Assembly: GCA_031472005.1 (NCBI GenBank)
Contig: PZJY01000011.1
Location: 1,054,001-1,118,000, forward strand
Source of the DNA: Tetracladium setigerum
Taxonomy: Eukaryota > Ascomycota > Leotiomycetes > Helotiales
Direction of reading: 5' to 3'
DNA: 64,000 bases
Position 1 is the stretch's first letter. Each line of letters opens with the position of its first letter. Of the stretch, positions 22,510 to 35,246 are shown piece after piece. Under the pieces are notes generated by a model that was not told the origin of the DNA, searched no databases, and worked only from the letters and a program-made list of their open reading frames with translations. Position numbers and translations under genes: made by a program.

Positions 22510-24276
22510 TGTGAGCTAATACTCAGCAAGCCGGATTCTAAGGATGAATGGTGATGCAGCAGGAAATCTCGAAAATATTTGGTGCTGAAAAAGGCAGCAG
22601 AAATTTGTGCGCCTTTGTTTACTTATACAACAATCATTTTTTTAATTCATTTTTCTAAAGTATCAAGATATCTGAACAAATGTTTTATGGGGTCTCTCGC
22701 TTCTGCTAAAGCGATGATTCTAAACGTTCCAAAAAAGCAACTTTCATGGTGGTGTGGCGAGCTGGCAGTCAGAACTCGGCAAAGTTGAAAAGGAATATAC
22801 TGAACACGGTTTCGAGCTTCAACTTTTCTTCTGTTGTTATTAAGGAGATGTCATACAGAACTATATTCTACACAATGATGCTTCTGAAGTTCGAGTTTTT
22901 TCTGGCAAAGAGATTCTTGCTCTGGGTGAGCTTGTTGCTTTTCCCGCACTTCAGCACTTTCACAACTTAACAACCATGTGAGCCACAGGGCTTCTAGAAG
23001 TTATTTCCAGAAATCATTCATTCGAGAGAAGACGTCTCGATACTTATCATGCCAACATCAAACTTTCAACATAACGCCCCTGAGTGTGGAGAAGTGATTT
23101 CATCGATTCAGTTACACGTAGAAGAAGTCGAGGCCCAATTCAAGAATAGTCTAGACCAACGGATCTCCGATGAGCAATTAAACATATGCCACACCAGCCC
23201 ATGATCTTTTTTATTTATTTCTAATATTCCGAGCCTCTACCGGTAGCGGGCATCGTTGCTGTGGAAAATAAGGGTGTGTGGAGGTGGGATCAGTCAGACA
23301 GTTGAACAAGCCCAAATCTAATCATATCAAAAGCAAAAAAAGTAGCAGTTTTGTATTTGACACATCCCACCTAAATGGTCGGAGAGAACGTGAAGGAACG
23401 GCAAATGCAATCGGAGAACACGCGTATGTCACAAAGATAAGCCGTCGGACCGAGTGTGAAATTGAGATAGGTTTTTGTCTCATCCAGCTACTGTCAGGGT
23501 CAGATCGCTTCGCTTGACAACTGTTTACTCGGCAACGAGGTTGTTTATACTCCTCGACTTCATCATGTTGTTTTCCTTTTCAAAATCGAATTCAACAATT
23601 TCGCAATTACACGCTGTCTGGAGATATGGATAGTATCCTCATAAGTCTTACATCAGTCTTCCAATGACTGCAACAAATAAAATCGATAAATGTCAGTAGC
23701 TGTAGTAGGGTCTGTGGGATTTTCAAGGTCTTTGACTAGTTTTATTCATAATAGAATTTTTTCTGAAGTTATCAGCTAAAGAAACGTCCAAGAAGACGTA
23801 AATCTCCATCGGATGATTACAAGTCCTTGAAGTACCCGCAAGGAATTTCTAGGATAAACCGAAGTTTTGCGCGGATCATCACTTCAAGTCGGCGGCCTAT
23901 AGGATAGAGACAAAGACCAGAGTAGAAAGTAACTCTAGATAGTCCTTCTCTCAAGCAGCACCGAAAACAATGTAGATAACATGCCCATCTCAACGATGAA
24001 GTGTGGAGGAGTTGACTGAGAAAAGTAATCTTACAATACTTGCGCACAGGGTACTAGAATCTCGCTGCTTATGGAGAAACCATGCCGGGAAAGATAAGCT
24101 TGCTAAGCGCCTTGATATCACTGGCCAAGAACAGTATATTTGAAGTTCTGGGAAGTAGAACCCATGGCGAGACAACTTGTCGGCGGATCATTCGCTTCAA
24201 GTGGATTGTAGGATTAGCATAGGACTTGAGGAATGAAAGCTGGATATTGCTTACATCAAATTTCAACATTTGCAAA
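22510..24276. other. long gene-free region
   Basis: 1.77 kb between two minus-strand genes, AT-rich in parts. Small open frames (22579-22970, 23278-23517, 23817-24175) have no family features and no splice logic. No repeat family or transposon end recognised. It includes the GH5 promoter. Confidence 0.5.
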
Positions 24277-27077
24277 TCACCAAGGTTCATCTGATACCAC
24301 TGGTGGAGGAGGAGTTGGTGGAGCTTCGTATGACTTGGAATCGAGGTCGTTCTCACTCCAAAATCCGACACCATCCATTTGTAGGAGCATCTCGCAAGAA
24401 GGATGGAGAATTAGATCGGCACATTTAATTCTCGCCATATCCTCTATGTCCCACTTTGCCTCCTCACCAAACTCCAATTCTTGGTTTTCTCTGAGCTTTT
24501 CATCGATTTCTGGGCAAGACACAGAAACCTGGTACCAGGCGTCCAAAAACTGCGAAGGACTCCGAGGAGTTGTGTTTCGAAAAGCTTTAAAGGCTCTACC
24601 TTCACCAGTAAATTTGAAAAGGTGCTCAAGATCTTGTATCTCCGACACATTGAGGATGGAGGCCAATCTGGTGTGGTGAAACTTCGTAACTCGATGGACT
24701 CGAATTGCACTCAGCTCATATCTATCATCTACAGCTGTCTTCAATTCGAATTCCATCGAAAAAAATTCCTGATTGGGGCTGTAATCGTCAGTAATGGCCA
24801 TTACTAAAGGATGTTGACAACCTACGCAATGAAGAGCGAGTGCTTAATAGCATCCAACAACTCTGCATGCTGTCCAATGACATCTGTCAACCCATCGATG
24901 CTCATTCGAGCATCAAAGTGTCTTCTAGTTCCATGCACGTAAATCTGACCGAGATCAGTCGTTGTATACGCCTTAGAGCATGTGGTTTCGCCATCTATCT
25001 CTATCATGAAAGATGTGTTTGTTCCCCTTAGAAAGTAGCGGAATTCGTAGAAAACACTCCATTCAAACGGCTGTTCCTGCCAGAGTCGCTCACCGATTCC
25101 ATCCAAATCATTCAAGTCGACCAAGAAATGAGCGTCCTGAGGTATGGTAGTTATGATTTTGGTAAAGGTAGTAGTCGCCCTTGTTAAGACCTTCTCGCTC
25201 AACCAATCACCACGAAAGCTGCGATCAGAGTCTTTCTTGGCGACGAACTGGTCGGGTACTTTCTGTAGGAGAATTCGGCCTAAGTATGCTTGGATTTTAA
25301 CTTCGCCTTGAAATCCTCTAGTGTCTTCTAGCATATCATTGAAATCTGATCCTGCTTGACCAAGCTCTTGGAAAAGCTGGCGACTTAATGCAGGCTTGGG
25401 CTTCTGTTGTGGTGGACTAGGCAGTGGAAGGCTGACTTTGGAGGCTTTTGGCTTTGGTGCCTTTAGATTCATAGTGTTTTGGAATTCTATTGTTGAAGGC
25501 TCGTTGGTACTCTGCTGTGATTCTTGCATATCTAACGTCTCACGGCAACCCGATGACAGTTGAGCAGAAGTCGGGTGATCATTTATAGAGACCAGAACTT
25601 CTGGAACTGGAAGATCTAGTAGTGATGGAGTCTCTATGAACGGATTTGCATCGTCAAGTAAATGACTAACTACTTGAGGATTTGGCTGGGCGGTATTCCG
25701 ATCGGATTCCCCGACTACTGCAGGTGAGGGTTTGAAGTCGGCATTCCAATCTGATTCCTCAACCACGACAGGGGCATTTCCAAACTCGGCAGGAAAGGCT
25801 ATCGTACTTGGCAAAACCTTTGCCCATTCAGTTATTTCTGCAGTAGATTTGATCGAAGGGAACGCAGGCTGTACTGCTGCTGGTGATGGTGGTGCAGTTG
25901 GTGCAACAGAAGGGCTCTTTAGTTTGAATCTGGTAAGAGATTCCTTACTCACGCCGATACCGTGGTACTTAAAGTTGACCCAGTCTCGATCATTGAGCGC
26001 AGCATCTACATTTGAGGTCACAGGTCTGTATTTTGGGTCTTTCGTCGCAACATAGATATTTCGCTTAGCATCAAGAACTGTGCATCGCGCGACAATTGCA
26101 TGATGCAAGTTGTTGTAACGGTACTCGAAACCTTGGACCGGTGGATAGTTTTCAAGTAGTGTTGTCTCAAAATACTTTTTTCGGACATCAAGGATATTTC
26201 GAAGAACCACTTGAGAGTCGCCTTGTTCTTCGCTAAGAAATATGTGTGCAACCAAGTAGCGTCGTACAAGTGTTTTCAGGACAACCTTCAGTTTTGAGAT
26301 AGCCGCGTCGCACTTATCCTGGCCTTCTGCACTGACCTCGATAGTACCAGATGCTGCATTACCGGTAAGCTGTGTATCTGTCAACTGCTCGATGCGCTGC
26401 AGATTTTCTGTTATTGCCAATTTGGTGAAATGAAGGCCGCAGTCCAGAGTAATTGTGAAGGGATGGCTCGCGCTAGAAGGGACGGAAGGTGTGGTCGGCA
26501 AAGAAGCCTCCAACTCCTGTTCCTGCTTCCATTTTGATACAGGAGTAATCAAGTCGCTTTGGAACTTTTTGGAGTTAGTACGGTGGCTCGTTAAAAACGG
26601 AATATCGGAGAAGTCTTACAGAATGAGAGCCACCCCATGCAGAGGAACTGCTGTCGTCACTCTCCGTCTCAAATTCGGAGTCGGAGTCGGAATCATTGTA
26701 TTCCACTTTCGGCATCTCTTCTTGTGCAATTGTCTGTTGGTATACGTGGAAGAAGATATCAAACACTTGGTCGGTTTGACCTTGGCCGCAGTATAGTACA
26801 AAAGCCGATTGTTCTTCGTTGTACTGGATATTTGCGCGCTGAAGGGTATCAGTCAATTGTTGGGAACAAGAGAATAGAATTCTAGACCCACCATATTTTG
26901 AAGTGCAAGAGCGCTCGATGCACGTGTTCTAACAATATCGATGCCCTTTGGCTCGAAATGCCACTGTGACGTGAAAACAAGTACTCGATGCGCCAAACCA
27001 GGCGCATCGCTCTGGACCGATGAACTTGCAGTGATTTGATACTTCTGCTGGAAGCCAGCTGCCGATATTTCCGCCAT
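24277..27077 (-). CDS. large uncharacterised fungal protein, with a probable 1-bp frameshift
   Basis: Exons 27077-26892, 26838-26620 and 26564 onward join in phase (MAEISAAGFQQKYQI...; RANIQYNEEQSAFVLYCGQG; FQSDLITPVSKWKQEQE). The long exon reads to a stop at 24822, but the next frame, open from before that stop, goes straight on as HPLVMAITDDYSPNQEFF to a stop at 24277. No workable intron fits the 20-bp gap, so a missing base near 24810-24822 is likely; the intended protein would be about 890 residues. Visible parts: an acidic Ser-rich segment, a central Pro/Ser-rich linker, and a C-terminal region with WSVFYEFRYFLRGTNTSFMI and, after the break, QFLDAWYQVSVSCPEIDEKL and LLQMDGVGFW. It resembles a family of fungal proteins of unknown function, from memory; no role can be given. 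Confidence 0.6.
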
Positions 27078-29383
27078 TTTGACTTGAGAAAGAGGAGTTA
27101 GTGGACAAACGCGGATGAATAAATGCGGAATGTGAGAAGTTTTTATGAAGATCGACAACGGATCGAAGCCAGACAAGGTGAGAGATCGAAGGAAAGGTGC
27201 AGGTGAAGTAAGGCACCCTCTGGTGAAATGGACCGGATCTCCCCGAGAGTCTGCTGACTGGAGATCGAGTCGCAGAGGAGAAATTTGCGGGTTCAGAGAT
27301 CGAGGACCTATATGCTAACTTGCACTGGTCAGGACCAAGAAGCGTCGAAGTGGCAAGACATGGTGGTAACGGTGGTGGTGATAGCTGGGGGAAAGGAGTT
27401 GGTGGTAGAAGAAGGGAGTCGGTGGTAGAAGGAGAGAGAGGGGATGTTGGAAGAAGAAGAGAGAGACAAGAAAGACGAGAGAAGTTGCGTTGACGTGAAA
27501 ATGGCGATGCACTTTCCGAAAACGACGCTAGACAATAGAAGAATCGTGGCAGAGAAGAGGGCATGTGATTGATGATGGGAGAGAAAATGAAGTGAAGGCG
27601 ACAAATCGAGAAGAAAGGTAAATACCTGAGGTTAACTGGGCGATTAGCTGGTACTAATTGTTGATCTGGAAGAAAGCGTCGAACGTCCGATGAACTGTCG
27701 AGTTTGCGGTCACCGTCGATGCTCAACTGGCGCCGAATAACTTTAGAACTGCGTTGACATTATTTCTCGAGGTAAAAGAGAAGAAAAGGTGGCTTTTGAG
27801 AATATTTCGGAATGGGATCAGGAATGAAAATGGCAAGAAACATACCTTGAGAGAGCTGAAGCCGCCCGGTAGTCAAGGACAGTGGATGGTTACTTCGTTT
27901 TTGTCTTATGGTGGTCGTTGGGTATCAGCAATTGAAGAAGGAGATAGTATCTCAGAGCTTCATAACGTCTTCTATACCCCGAAAAGGTGGTCCAGGTTAG
28001 AAGGAGATCTCAGGATGTCGCTGCTCCCTCCAGTCAGCCTTCTAGTTCATCGCTGTCTCTGTAAAACTATACGTTCACACATGTTCAGCTCTTTCTTGCT
28101 CCCCACAACTGCCTAGCACACCCGCCCATCGTCTGGAGATAAAGGGATAAATGAGATCCTACCTACCTAGGTATCTTTAGGAAGGTAAGTATTGGTGCTA
28201 TTGAAGTCATGAAGGAGTGTTTGAATATTTGCCAAGAACGGATCGCAACAACCAGGGTGAAGTTAAAAGATATGAATAAATGAATGAATGAAGGAGCCTC
28301 CAGATTGAAGAGCAAAGAACCCCCGAAAAGAATCAGGCTCTAAAGGAAGAGCGGAGGAGGAACGGAGCCTAGATAGGAAAGATCAATGGGTACGGCTGCT
28401 ACCAACCTAGATCAATTTTGTTCAGTTTAGAGTGATTTGAAGGACAGTATTCCAAGCAATAGGTACCTTGAGAAAGGTATCTGATGAGAGTAGAGAACCA
28501 ATGAAATGAACTCTATAACCATCAATTAGAATGGACTGTCATACCTCTTCACAATTTTCTTCCCAACCTCCCAAATCAAATTCTGAAAATACGACTTGCT
28601 ACACCCTCTGCGAGACCTGTGTTAGAAACCCTTGATCGAGTAACTGGTTGCAAATGAGAGTTCATGACTGAGAAAACACGGCCACAGCTACCTCCATGTT
28701 GATATACTATGCTGAAGATTCAAGAACCGAAGTTAGAATAATGTGGGTGGCGTTTTAAATAGGCCTTCGAAGCTCGACACGAAGGAGATTGTAGAAGAAT
28801 GAGACAGGACTTCCCTCAACAAGAGGGGGGGACTACCATCCAGGTCAAAATCAAACATAACTCTATATGCTACACTCTCAAACCCTCATTTCTCACCCCA
28901 GAAACCTGTAAGAATGTAGTGTTTATTGCTCTCTCTCTCTTTCTATCTAAGGTAGTCGCGGAAATCTACTTGGCAAGCAATGCGCGTGTCCCTTTGATGA
29001 ACATCACAGCCAAGCGAAGCCAAAAACGCAAAACAAATGGGTTCAACCTACCACCCAAATTCACGAAAAATATAACCTCCACACCAACATTACAAACTTA
29101 GTATCCCCTCAGAAATCCGCCCATTCCACCAAATTGAGTTTGCAAAAGAAGCCACCACTCTCCTCCTACGAGAGCTGATATAACAACTCCAAAACACCAA
29201 CCAAGACTTTTGCCATTTTGTGTATCCAGATGGAAAAGAAGAACGCCAATGTACAGTACACATCTATCCCAAGGACTCCATGTCCAATCAAATGCTCATC
29301 ATCGTCGTAAGATTCGTGGATATCGTTAAGCAGGGCAGAAAGAAGCCAATATGTTAAAAAGGAAGAAAAATCCAAGATGAGGT
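27078..29383. other. long gene-free region with purine-rich tract
   Basis: 2.3 kb upstream of the uncharacterised gene and downstream of the She3-like gene. A long minus-strand frame (26929-27726) overlaps exon 1 of that gene in another frame and is Ser/Pro/Leu low-complexity, so it is taken as non-coding leader. GGTGGT and GAAGAG tracts lie at 27358-27480. A palindromic TACCTAGGTA is at 28164-28173. No gene supported. Confidence 0.5.
27358..27480. repeat. GGTGGTAGAAG-type imperfect repeats
   Basis: Purine-rich, imperfectly repeated GGTGGT and AGAAGAGAG units upstream of the uncharacterised gene. It creates false open frames on both strands. It may be part of the long 5' leader. Confidence 0.5.
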
Positions 29384-30508
29384 TCATGAAGAATCTCTCC
29401 TATTCTCCTTCACTCCCAATGCCCACCTCAGCTCACCAGAAAGCTCCTTGGCTTGTTGTGCAAAGTTCTCGTTTTCGGCCTCCTGTCGTTTGGCATTGGC
29501 TTTGATATCATGAAGGGCCTTGTCTTGCGCCTCCTTGTATGATTCGTGTGCCTTGAGAATGGCCGTGTTTTGTGCCTGCAACACCGAGATCTGTTCCGCC
29601 TGCTGATCTGACAGTGATTTCAACATACTGATTTGCTCGTCGTCCTTCTGTCGCTCAATGATCACTGACGTGATCTCTTTTCTGATCGAAGAGACTCCCT
29701 TGTTGAGCCTCGCCTTTTCACCCGGCCAATGACTTTGAAGGGTAGCGTAGCTTGACTCGGCATGCAAAGCTCTCTCCTTGTACTTCTCGACATCCCTCGT
29801 ACATTTCTCTTGAACGACCTCTAAATGATCTTTCCATTCCTTTTCCCGCTGCTCCGCATCCGCTGCCTTCGATCTCTCATAACCCACCTCCGCCTTTGAC
29901 TCAGCCAGTTGCCTATCTCTCCGCTTCAAAGCCATCTCGTTTAACGCAGCGTCTGTAAGGCTTCTTTCGAGATTTGCTGCCATGATATCCATTCTAGACT
30001 CAGCTAGCTTGTGCGCCTGTCTTGCTTCCTCTAATCGTAATCGCTCCACTTTGAGTTCTCGCTTCAGCGCATCATTTTCGCCCATCAAGCGCTCGATGAC
30101 CCTGCCTGACCTGCCCAAGCTTGCTCCTCCGACGGCTGAACTCCACTTTGGATCGCCGTTCGTTGGTGAGCTTACTCCATTTGTGTCTTCCGCTGTGTTG
30201 CCATTGGTGTAGCCTTTCATGGTCCCGAACTCGGAAGAAATGGACCGTACCACTCCCTTGGATACCGAGGGATTGTTCTGCCACGAAAGTGGAGGTCCTG
30301 AGGATACACTTCCGTATGATTTGGAAGCGGTCATGCCAGAAGGTACAGGCGTAGATAGCCCTGCAGACTCCTTCTTGCTTTGACTTCGTCTTGAATCGTC
30401 GTTAGAAGAGGAGGAGATGGTGTCGAGTTGGAGGGGTTCAGCGGCGACTGTGCGTATAGAGCTGGGAGCTCGTTGAAGAGAGCCGGAATTGCCATTGACA
30501 GAGTTCAT
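29384..30508 (-). CDS. She3-like coiled-coil protein (SWI5-dependent HO expression protein 3 family)
   Basis: Single-exon ORF of 374 residues from MNSVNGNSGSLQRAPSSI; upstream in-frame codons contain no ATG. The first 130 residues are Ser/Thr-rich and disordered. From about residue 135 a long coiled coil begins with VIERLMGENDALKRELKVER LR, the conserved motif of filamentous-fungal proteins annotated as She3-like, and runs through many charged heptads to the end (LSGELRWALGVKENRRDSS). In yeast She3 adapts ASH1 mRNA cargo to myosin V; whether the filamentous version does this is not established. The family call is from motif memory; the coiled-coil nature is directly visible. Confidence 0.6.
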   Translation of the reverse strand: MNSVNGNSGSLQRAPSSIRTVAAEPLQLDTISSSSNDDSRRSQSKKESAGLSTPVPSGMTASKSYGSVSSGPPLSWQNNPSVSKGVVRSISSEFGTMKGYTNGNTAEDTNGVSSPTNGDPKWSSAVGGASLGRSGRVIERLMGENDALKRELKVERLRLEEARQAHKLAESRMDIMAANLERSLTDAALNEMALKRRDRQLAESKAEVGYERSKAADAEQREKEWKDHLEVVQEKCTRDVEKYKERALHAESSYATLQSHWPGEKARLNKGVSSIRKEITSVIIERQKDDEQISMLKSLSDQQAEQISVLQAQNTAILKAHESYKEAQDKALHDIKANAKRQEAENENFAQQAKELSGELRWALGVKENRRDSS

Positions 30509-32222
30509 AGTGGGCAACTTGATCGGCAAGAGTGCTTCTGGGAACTGGTTTGGCGCGAGATTATGGGCCGGATGTTTGGTGGAAGGACCGCTTCTGGGCT
30601 AGATTGGTTCAGTCAGCATGCATTTTTTTTCTATGAAATCGCGAGAATATCGCGAACGATCTCGGATCCTTCTGTTGAAGATAAACTGTATGGTGAATGT
30701 GAAGAAGTACGAAGGGGAGGGAAAAGCTGGAGAGAAGAGATTTACCAGAAGTATCTGTATTTATATGAATAATTTAAGTGAAGCAATGGCTCATTGCGTC
30801 ACGCCTGTCCTTGTATTCGACGTCGGCGTCCTCCTCATGGATTTCTTTCAGCAGAAATGAGGTTGTCCAAAGACGGTCGTACCAAATCGATCGGCAGATA
30901 GAGGGTGGACACAGGAAGTCTTGGAAGAAGAGTCAAAACGACGTTTGGCCAGTTGTATTAGAGACTCGCCGTACCAATTAGGAAGGCAAAAGCTGTTGTT
31001 GTTATTGTTATTGTTATTGTTGAGAGTAGCGGCAGTGAAAGTATATCCATCCGCGCCATCCAAGGCTGACAGAAGTCTGATGTGCACTAGACAGACTAGC
31101 CTCAGACTGTCGGCTCTCGGAAGAACGTAGCCCAGGTAGACGCCTGTAGACGCCGCCCCTATCTCTCTTAGCCGCCAGCACCCGTCTAATGCAAGGGGAA
31201 CGGGATAAAGTGCGTCACAGGACGTTTCAATACTTGAAACACATAAAGAGCAGCATGATTTTCAACTTCTAAATTGGGCGGGTTGCTTGCTTGAAAATTG
31301 AATTTGCTTGACAAAGGACTGCGGGAAGAGATTTCCATCAACCCCTTTCCAGGCAACGTCCCTGCGCTCGTCCTTGAGGTAGATAGAAGGGTCAAAGCGT
31401 AAACTTATTGGATATTGGGGCTGACAGAATCATCCTTATCCCTTCTCCTTTTCTTCAACGGTGACGCTTACCGTTGAACACTAAAATCCCCTTTACTAGG
31501 TACCGACTTACTTACTACTGTATCTCCATTCTCCCGAGATGAGATACTGTATGATTATTGTAAGTTACAAATCAAGTTTGCTTAAATGTCAACAGGGTAT
31601 GGGTATCTCATTCATTAGGAACGACCCTTCTCTTCAAACGGCTGTTCTACCTCTTAAAAGAATCTATCCTTCGACAATGCAAGTAAACGCAAAGCCAGAG
31701 ACTCGGATTGAATCTCATCTATACACTTCTTCATCTCCTTGAGACACACCACTCCCACAGCTTAATTCCTATTCCTATCTCTCGCTTCACCATTACACTC
31801 CAATATCCTTCCTCATGCTCACATTGCGAATTTTAGGTAATTTTGCCTACCTTGGTGTCTTGAGTAGAAATTTGAGTACGAGGAAATGATTCTCTGCAGT
31901 GCCAGAGGCAGAACGATTTTACTGAGACTTTTTTCTGGCCAAATAGGAACAACGAGATTGTGTTGGTGCTGTGATTGGGTGTCTTCATTTGGCGGTGACG
32001 TTGAGATTGCACTCTCCGTACTTTAGCTATCATACATGACATTGTATTACTAGCCTGTCTTCCAAAGCTGACCACTCCTTTATCAGTGTAACTCCATAAT
32101 ATACACCGCATCATCATCCCATCCCGGTATCATGTATCAAGTACCTCCCAAACTCCACCCATGCAAAGTTCTCGAACGTGGTCAAGTAAAGTACAAGGTA
32201 AATTTTCTTCTTCTCATCAAGT
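30509..32222. other. gene-free region with a TTG/TTA repeat
   Basis: 1.7 kb between She3-like and PTA1, both minus strand. A TTGTTATTG-type microsatellite is at about 30995-31022. Small frames at 31186-31395 and 31833-32117 have no support. No RNA gene recognised. Confidence 0.5.
30995..31022. repeat. TTG/TTA trinucleotide microsatellite
   Basis: Alternating TTG and TTA triplets, about nine units, in the region upstream of the She3-like gene. Confidence 0.7.
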
Positions 32223-34832
32223 TCATGCTTCGATAGCAGTAGGAACGACTCCATTTTCTTTTTTCACCTCTTCAACCTCGTCTTTCACACTCTGTAATCG
32301 TTCGGCGAAGCCTGGTCTCCATTTTGCAAGGTATTTTGATGCCATTGGTTTTGCATCATCGTCTAAAGGAAGTTAGTGAAGTACCATTGGCAGAGGAGAG
32401 AGGCACTTACAAGACGCCCACGCATCCTCTACGGCGTCGAGAGCAAGTTCTCTAACTGGTGGTCGGAACATAACCAAGTATAGGAGACTCGTGATTGAGA
32501 GATTGACCATCGCGGGATCTCGGCAAAGCCCTTTCACACGCTGAAGAATCTCCACGCTTAATTCAGGGATTTCGCTTAGAAATCTAGTGAGAATCTTGTC
32601 GCGAGCGTCTAGATATGGCACAATACCGTCCAGAACTTTGATGACCCATTTGTTGTAGTGCCTGACTGTGTCATTACTCATCTTGGCCTGGATCTTGTCG
32701 TTATACCACTCTTCACAAAGCCATGTGACGGCAACATCGATGCGTTTTCGGAAGTCCTCCAGCACGTAGAGGTATAATGATTCCCGTATTGTGTTGCTTA
32801 AAGTAGGGGATGCGTTTGATTCCGTCTTCACAGATTCAGACGAGTCGTCCAAGCCAGCAGACGTACGGGTCGCAAGTCGGGTGATAATAGTAATCCAAGC
32901 ATCTCTATCATAAGAGCTAGCAGCAAGTCTGTTCATACCAGACTTTGCTTTCTTCCCTGATTCGTCCAATGTTTGCATAACTCCGAAGACTCTGGAAACA
33001 GTGCCTTGTCCGATCTCTCTGGCTTGTGCAGTTGTCAGTTGGGGCGCAGGAGGTAGTTTGAAAGCCTTCAGCTCCATATCAGGGATTGTCTTTGGTGATT
33101 CGGGTGCTGAATTGTCGAGTTTATTGAGTATCTGCTCCGTATCTTCAGCGGAAGTGAAGTCTGGATCGTAGTCATCTTCGTCCTCCTCAACAGCCATTAT
33201 TGGAGCACCCATTATTGGAACTGTGACCGGATTTATGACCTTGGGTGGTGGAGGTGGAGGTGGCGGAGTGTTTTTCAAATCGTCGTATCTCTTTTTAACG
33301 CCCTATATAATGTTAGACATGAGGTGGAATGGATGAAATGACATACGGCGATGGCTTGGTTCAATGTTTCAGCATCAAGTCGCTGCAAGATGGTGATTCC
33401 AATTTTCACAACCAAATCCTCTGAAAGCATCGCAACATCAAAGGCCTTCAGTAGCTCATCTGTGGTGATTGTGAACAGCTCGGCGGTTGTATGAGGACCG
33501 GGGGCCAGCGGAGGGACATTGAATTTCGGTACGGAAGGAGGTGTTGCCTGTACTGGTGCTTGTGCCTGTGCGAGCTTTTGTCGTTTCGCTGCATCAAGCC
33601 CATCTGTAGGTTCTGGCGGTCCTCGTTTCCTGGATAATTCGTCGAATATCTCTGTTTTTGACCGTACCATACGTTCGATGTACTGATGAATTTTGCCAGC
33701 TAAAGGATTTTGAGGCTCACTATGTCGGTCAGTATTGCCTTGCATATCAAATAGATAAGGGAGCCGTACCGTTTAAGTATGTGAATGAGTAACATTCGGG
33801 TGGTTTTTTCCATCGACTTGATCATAACTCGGCTCTTCGAAGTTATGGGGGAGTTTGCTTGCTTTAATGGATTGAAATTCAGGATGGCATTCAAGATTTT
33901 ATTGGCAGTTTGGGGACGTGTACGGATGAGAGTAGATAGAGAGTTCAAAGTGGCATCAATAAGGACAGCATCGCTGAATATATTAGTCGAGGAAGATGGA
34001 TGTAGAAGAGCTTACATACCCGGAGTTTTCGTGGAAGACTGCCAACATTCTATCCAACAGCCCAGATGCCTCTGCCTCAAGATTTCGCGGTGCCAGAATC
34101 GTGTGATTCGCGGGGACGATGGTAAGGGATACCTCAGAGGGTTCACCGCGCTGCAAAGTGTTAATTGGGATCACATTCCAACTCGAATTCGGTCTTACCC
34201 TGGGATCAGCCTCGGGACCTGTAGTCTGGGCTATCACTACCCTCTGAGCAAACTTGATGCAGCACACACGTACGCCAGACGTCGCAGTATCCCATATTTG
34301 TAGAATCCTCGATTTAATGGCCATCATCCGCTCCCATGTGTCTTTGTCGTAGGCATTGTTGATTCTGTTCCAGTCATTGTTAGATTCCATCCAAGCAAAT
34401 GAGCGGTATATCAAGGGAGTATATCATAGTATGGCAGCAGATGTTTGGAAGATTTCAAGACTATCATGGCAGGCACGAGGGGGGAATGACATACGTCCAT
34501 CTGACCACCAAGGGGTATATACTCGCAGCAGCCTGTACAATGCTCTTTACAACTGTCGCATCCTGCTGGGGGTTCTCGATCATCGTCTTCAGCGTCTCCA
34601 ATACTATCAGGCAGAGAGCCTCCTTCTGATGCGCGGGCACAGCGGGAGTCGCAAAGGTCTCTGCAAAGAAATCGGCACCCCATCTGCGCAATTCTACCTG
34701 CGCGGCTGGCCCGATTATAGGAAGTATTCCTTGGATGATCTGAGGGTAATAGTTGGCATCACCCAGTACGAGCTTGCGGGCATCATTGAGCTGTTTGATC
34801 GATTGCTGGACGTCCAGCGCTACTGTTGCCAT
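32223..34832 (-). CDS. PTA1: symplekin/Pta1, pre-mRNA 3'-end processing scaffold
   Basis: Scaffold of the cleavage and polyadenylation factor, bridging nuclease and phosphatase modules. Seven exons (34832-34495, 34364-34199, 34150-34020, 33973-33770, 33719-33347, 33302-32411, 32362-32223) join in phase to 747 residues, near the yeast length. N-terminal HEAT repeats begin MATVALDVQQSIKQLNDARK; a conserved stretch is WERMMAIKSRILQIWDTATS GVRVCCIKFAQRVV. A nuclear-type basic patch (ELSRKRGPP) and a proline run (NTPPPPPPPPK) separate this from the C-terminal domain (TISLLYLVMFRPP-like, seen as SLLYLVMFRPPVREL). It ends EWYNDKIQ...YLAKWRPGFAERLQ. Intron 1 is the longest at 130 bp. No frame break. 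Confidence 0.9.
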
Positions 34833-35246
34833 TTTCAAGGGCGCTTCCTTTGTGACAGCTGCGAAGGAGCTCTACAGATCAAGGAGGGCAGCTTGCTAAA
34901 CGATAGCTGAGCGCAGCATGTGAAAGGGAGACGGGCACATCAATGATCAAAATTTGTCGTCGCGGATAACAGTTGTGAACGCGGCGGATCTGTTTGCATT
35001 CTCGGGTTGTGGTTGAAAAAAAGGTGACGAGGCTGCGAAGAGTTATGTATGTCAGTGATGAATGGAAGTTGAGAGGTCGACGACGCGGCGGCTTCGCGCC
35101 AAGAACTCAAAATCAGTTTACTTTGGGACCACTGAATATTCTTGGCCATCGTCGGCCTCTCTAGCTTCACAGTTGTGGCGCCATAAATTATATCTGCCCG
35201 CCCCAGTTGACTTGACAAGGTCCAATATATCACCACAGCATACATC
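34833..35246. promoter_or_regulatory. divergent promoter region of PTA1 and COA3
   Basis: 414 bp between the start codons of two divergent housekeeping genes. No other gene. Sharing of control elements is inference from the layout. Confidence 0.5.

Noticed and set aside
24801..24843. A 22-bp GT...AG intron to join the two halves of the uncharacterised gene
   Set aside because: Far below workable spliceosomal size, and the joined frame would hit a stop soon after.
26929..27726. 265-codon minus-strand open frame
   Set aside because: It overlaps exon 1 of the uncharacterised gene in another frame, is Ser/Pro/Leu low-complexity, and tracks the purine-rich repeat region.
28799..29101. Plus-strand frame of 100 codons
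   Set aside because: No recognisable features, no introns, and no context; probably chance.
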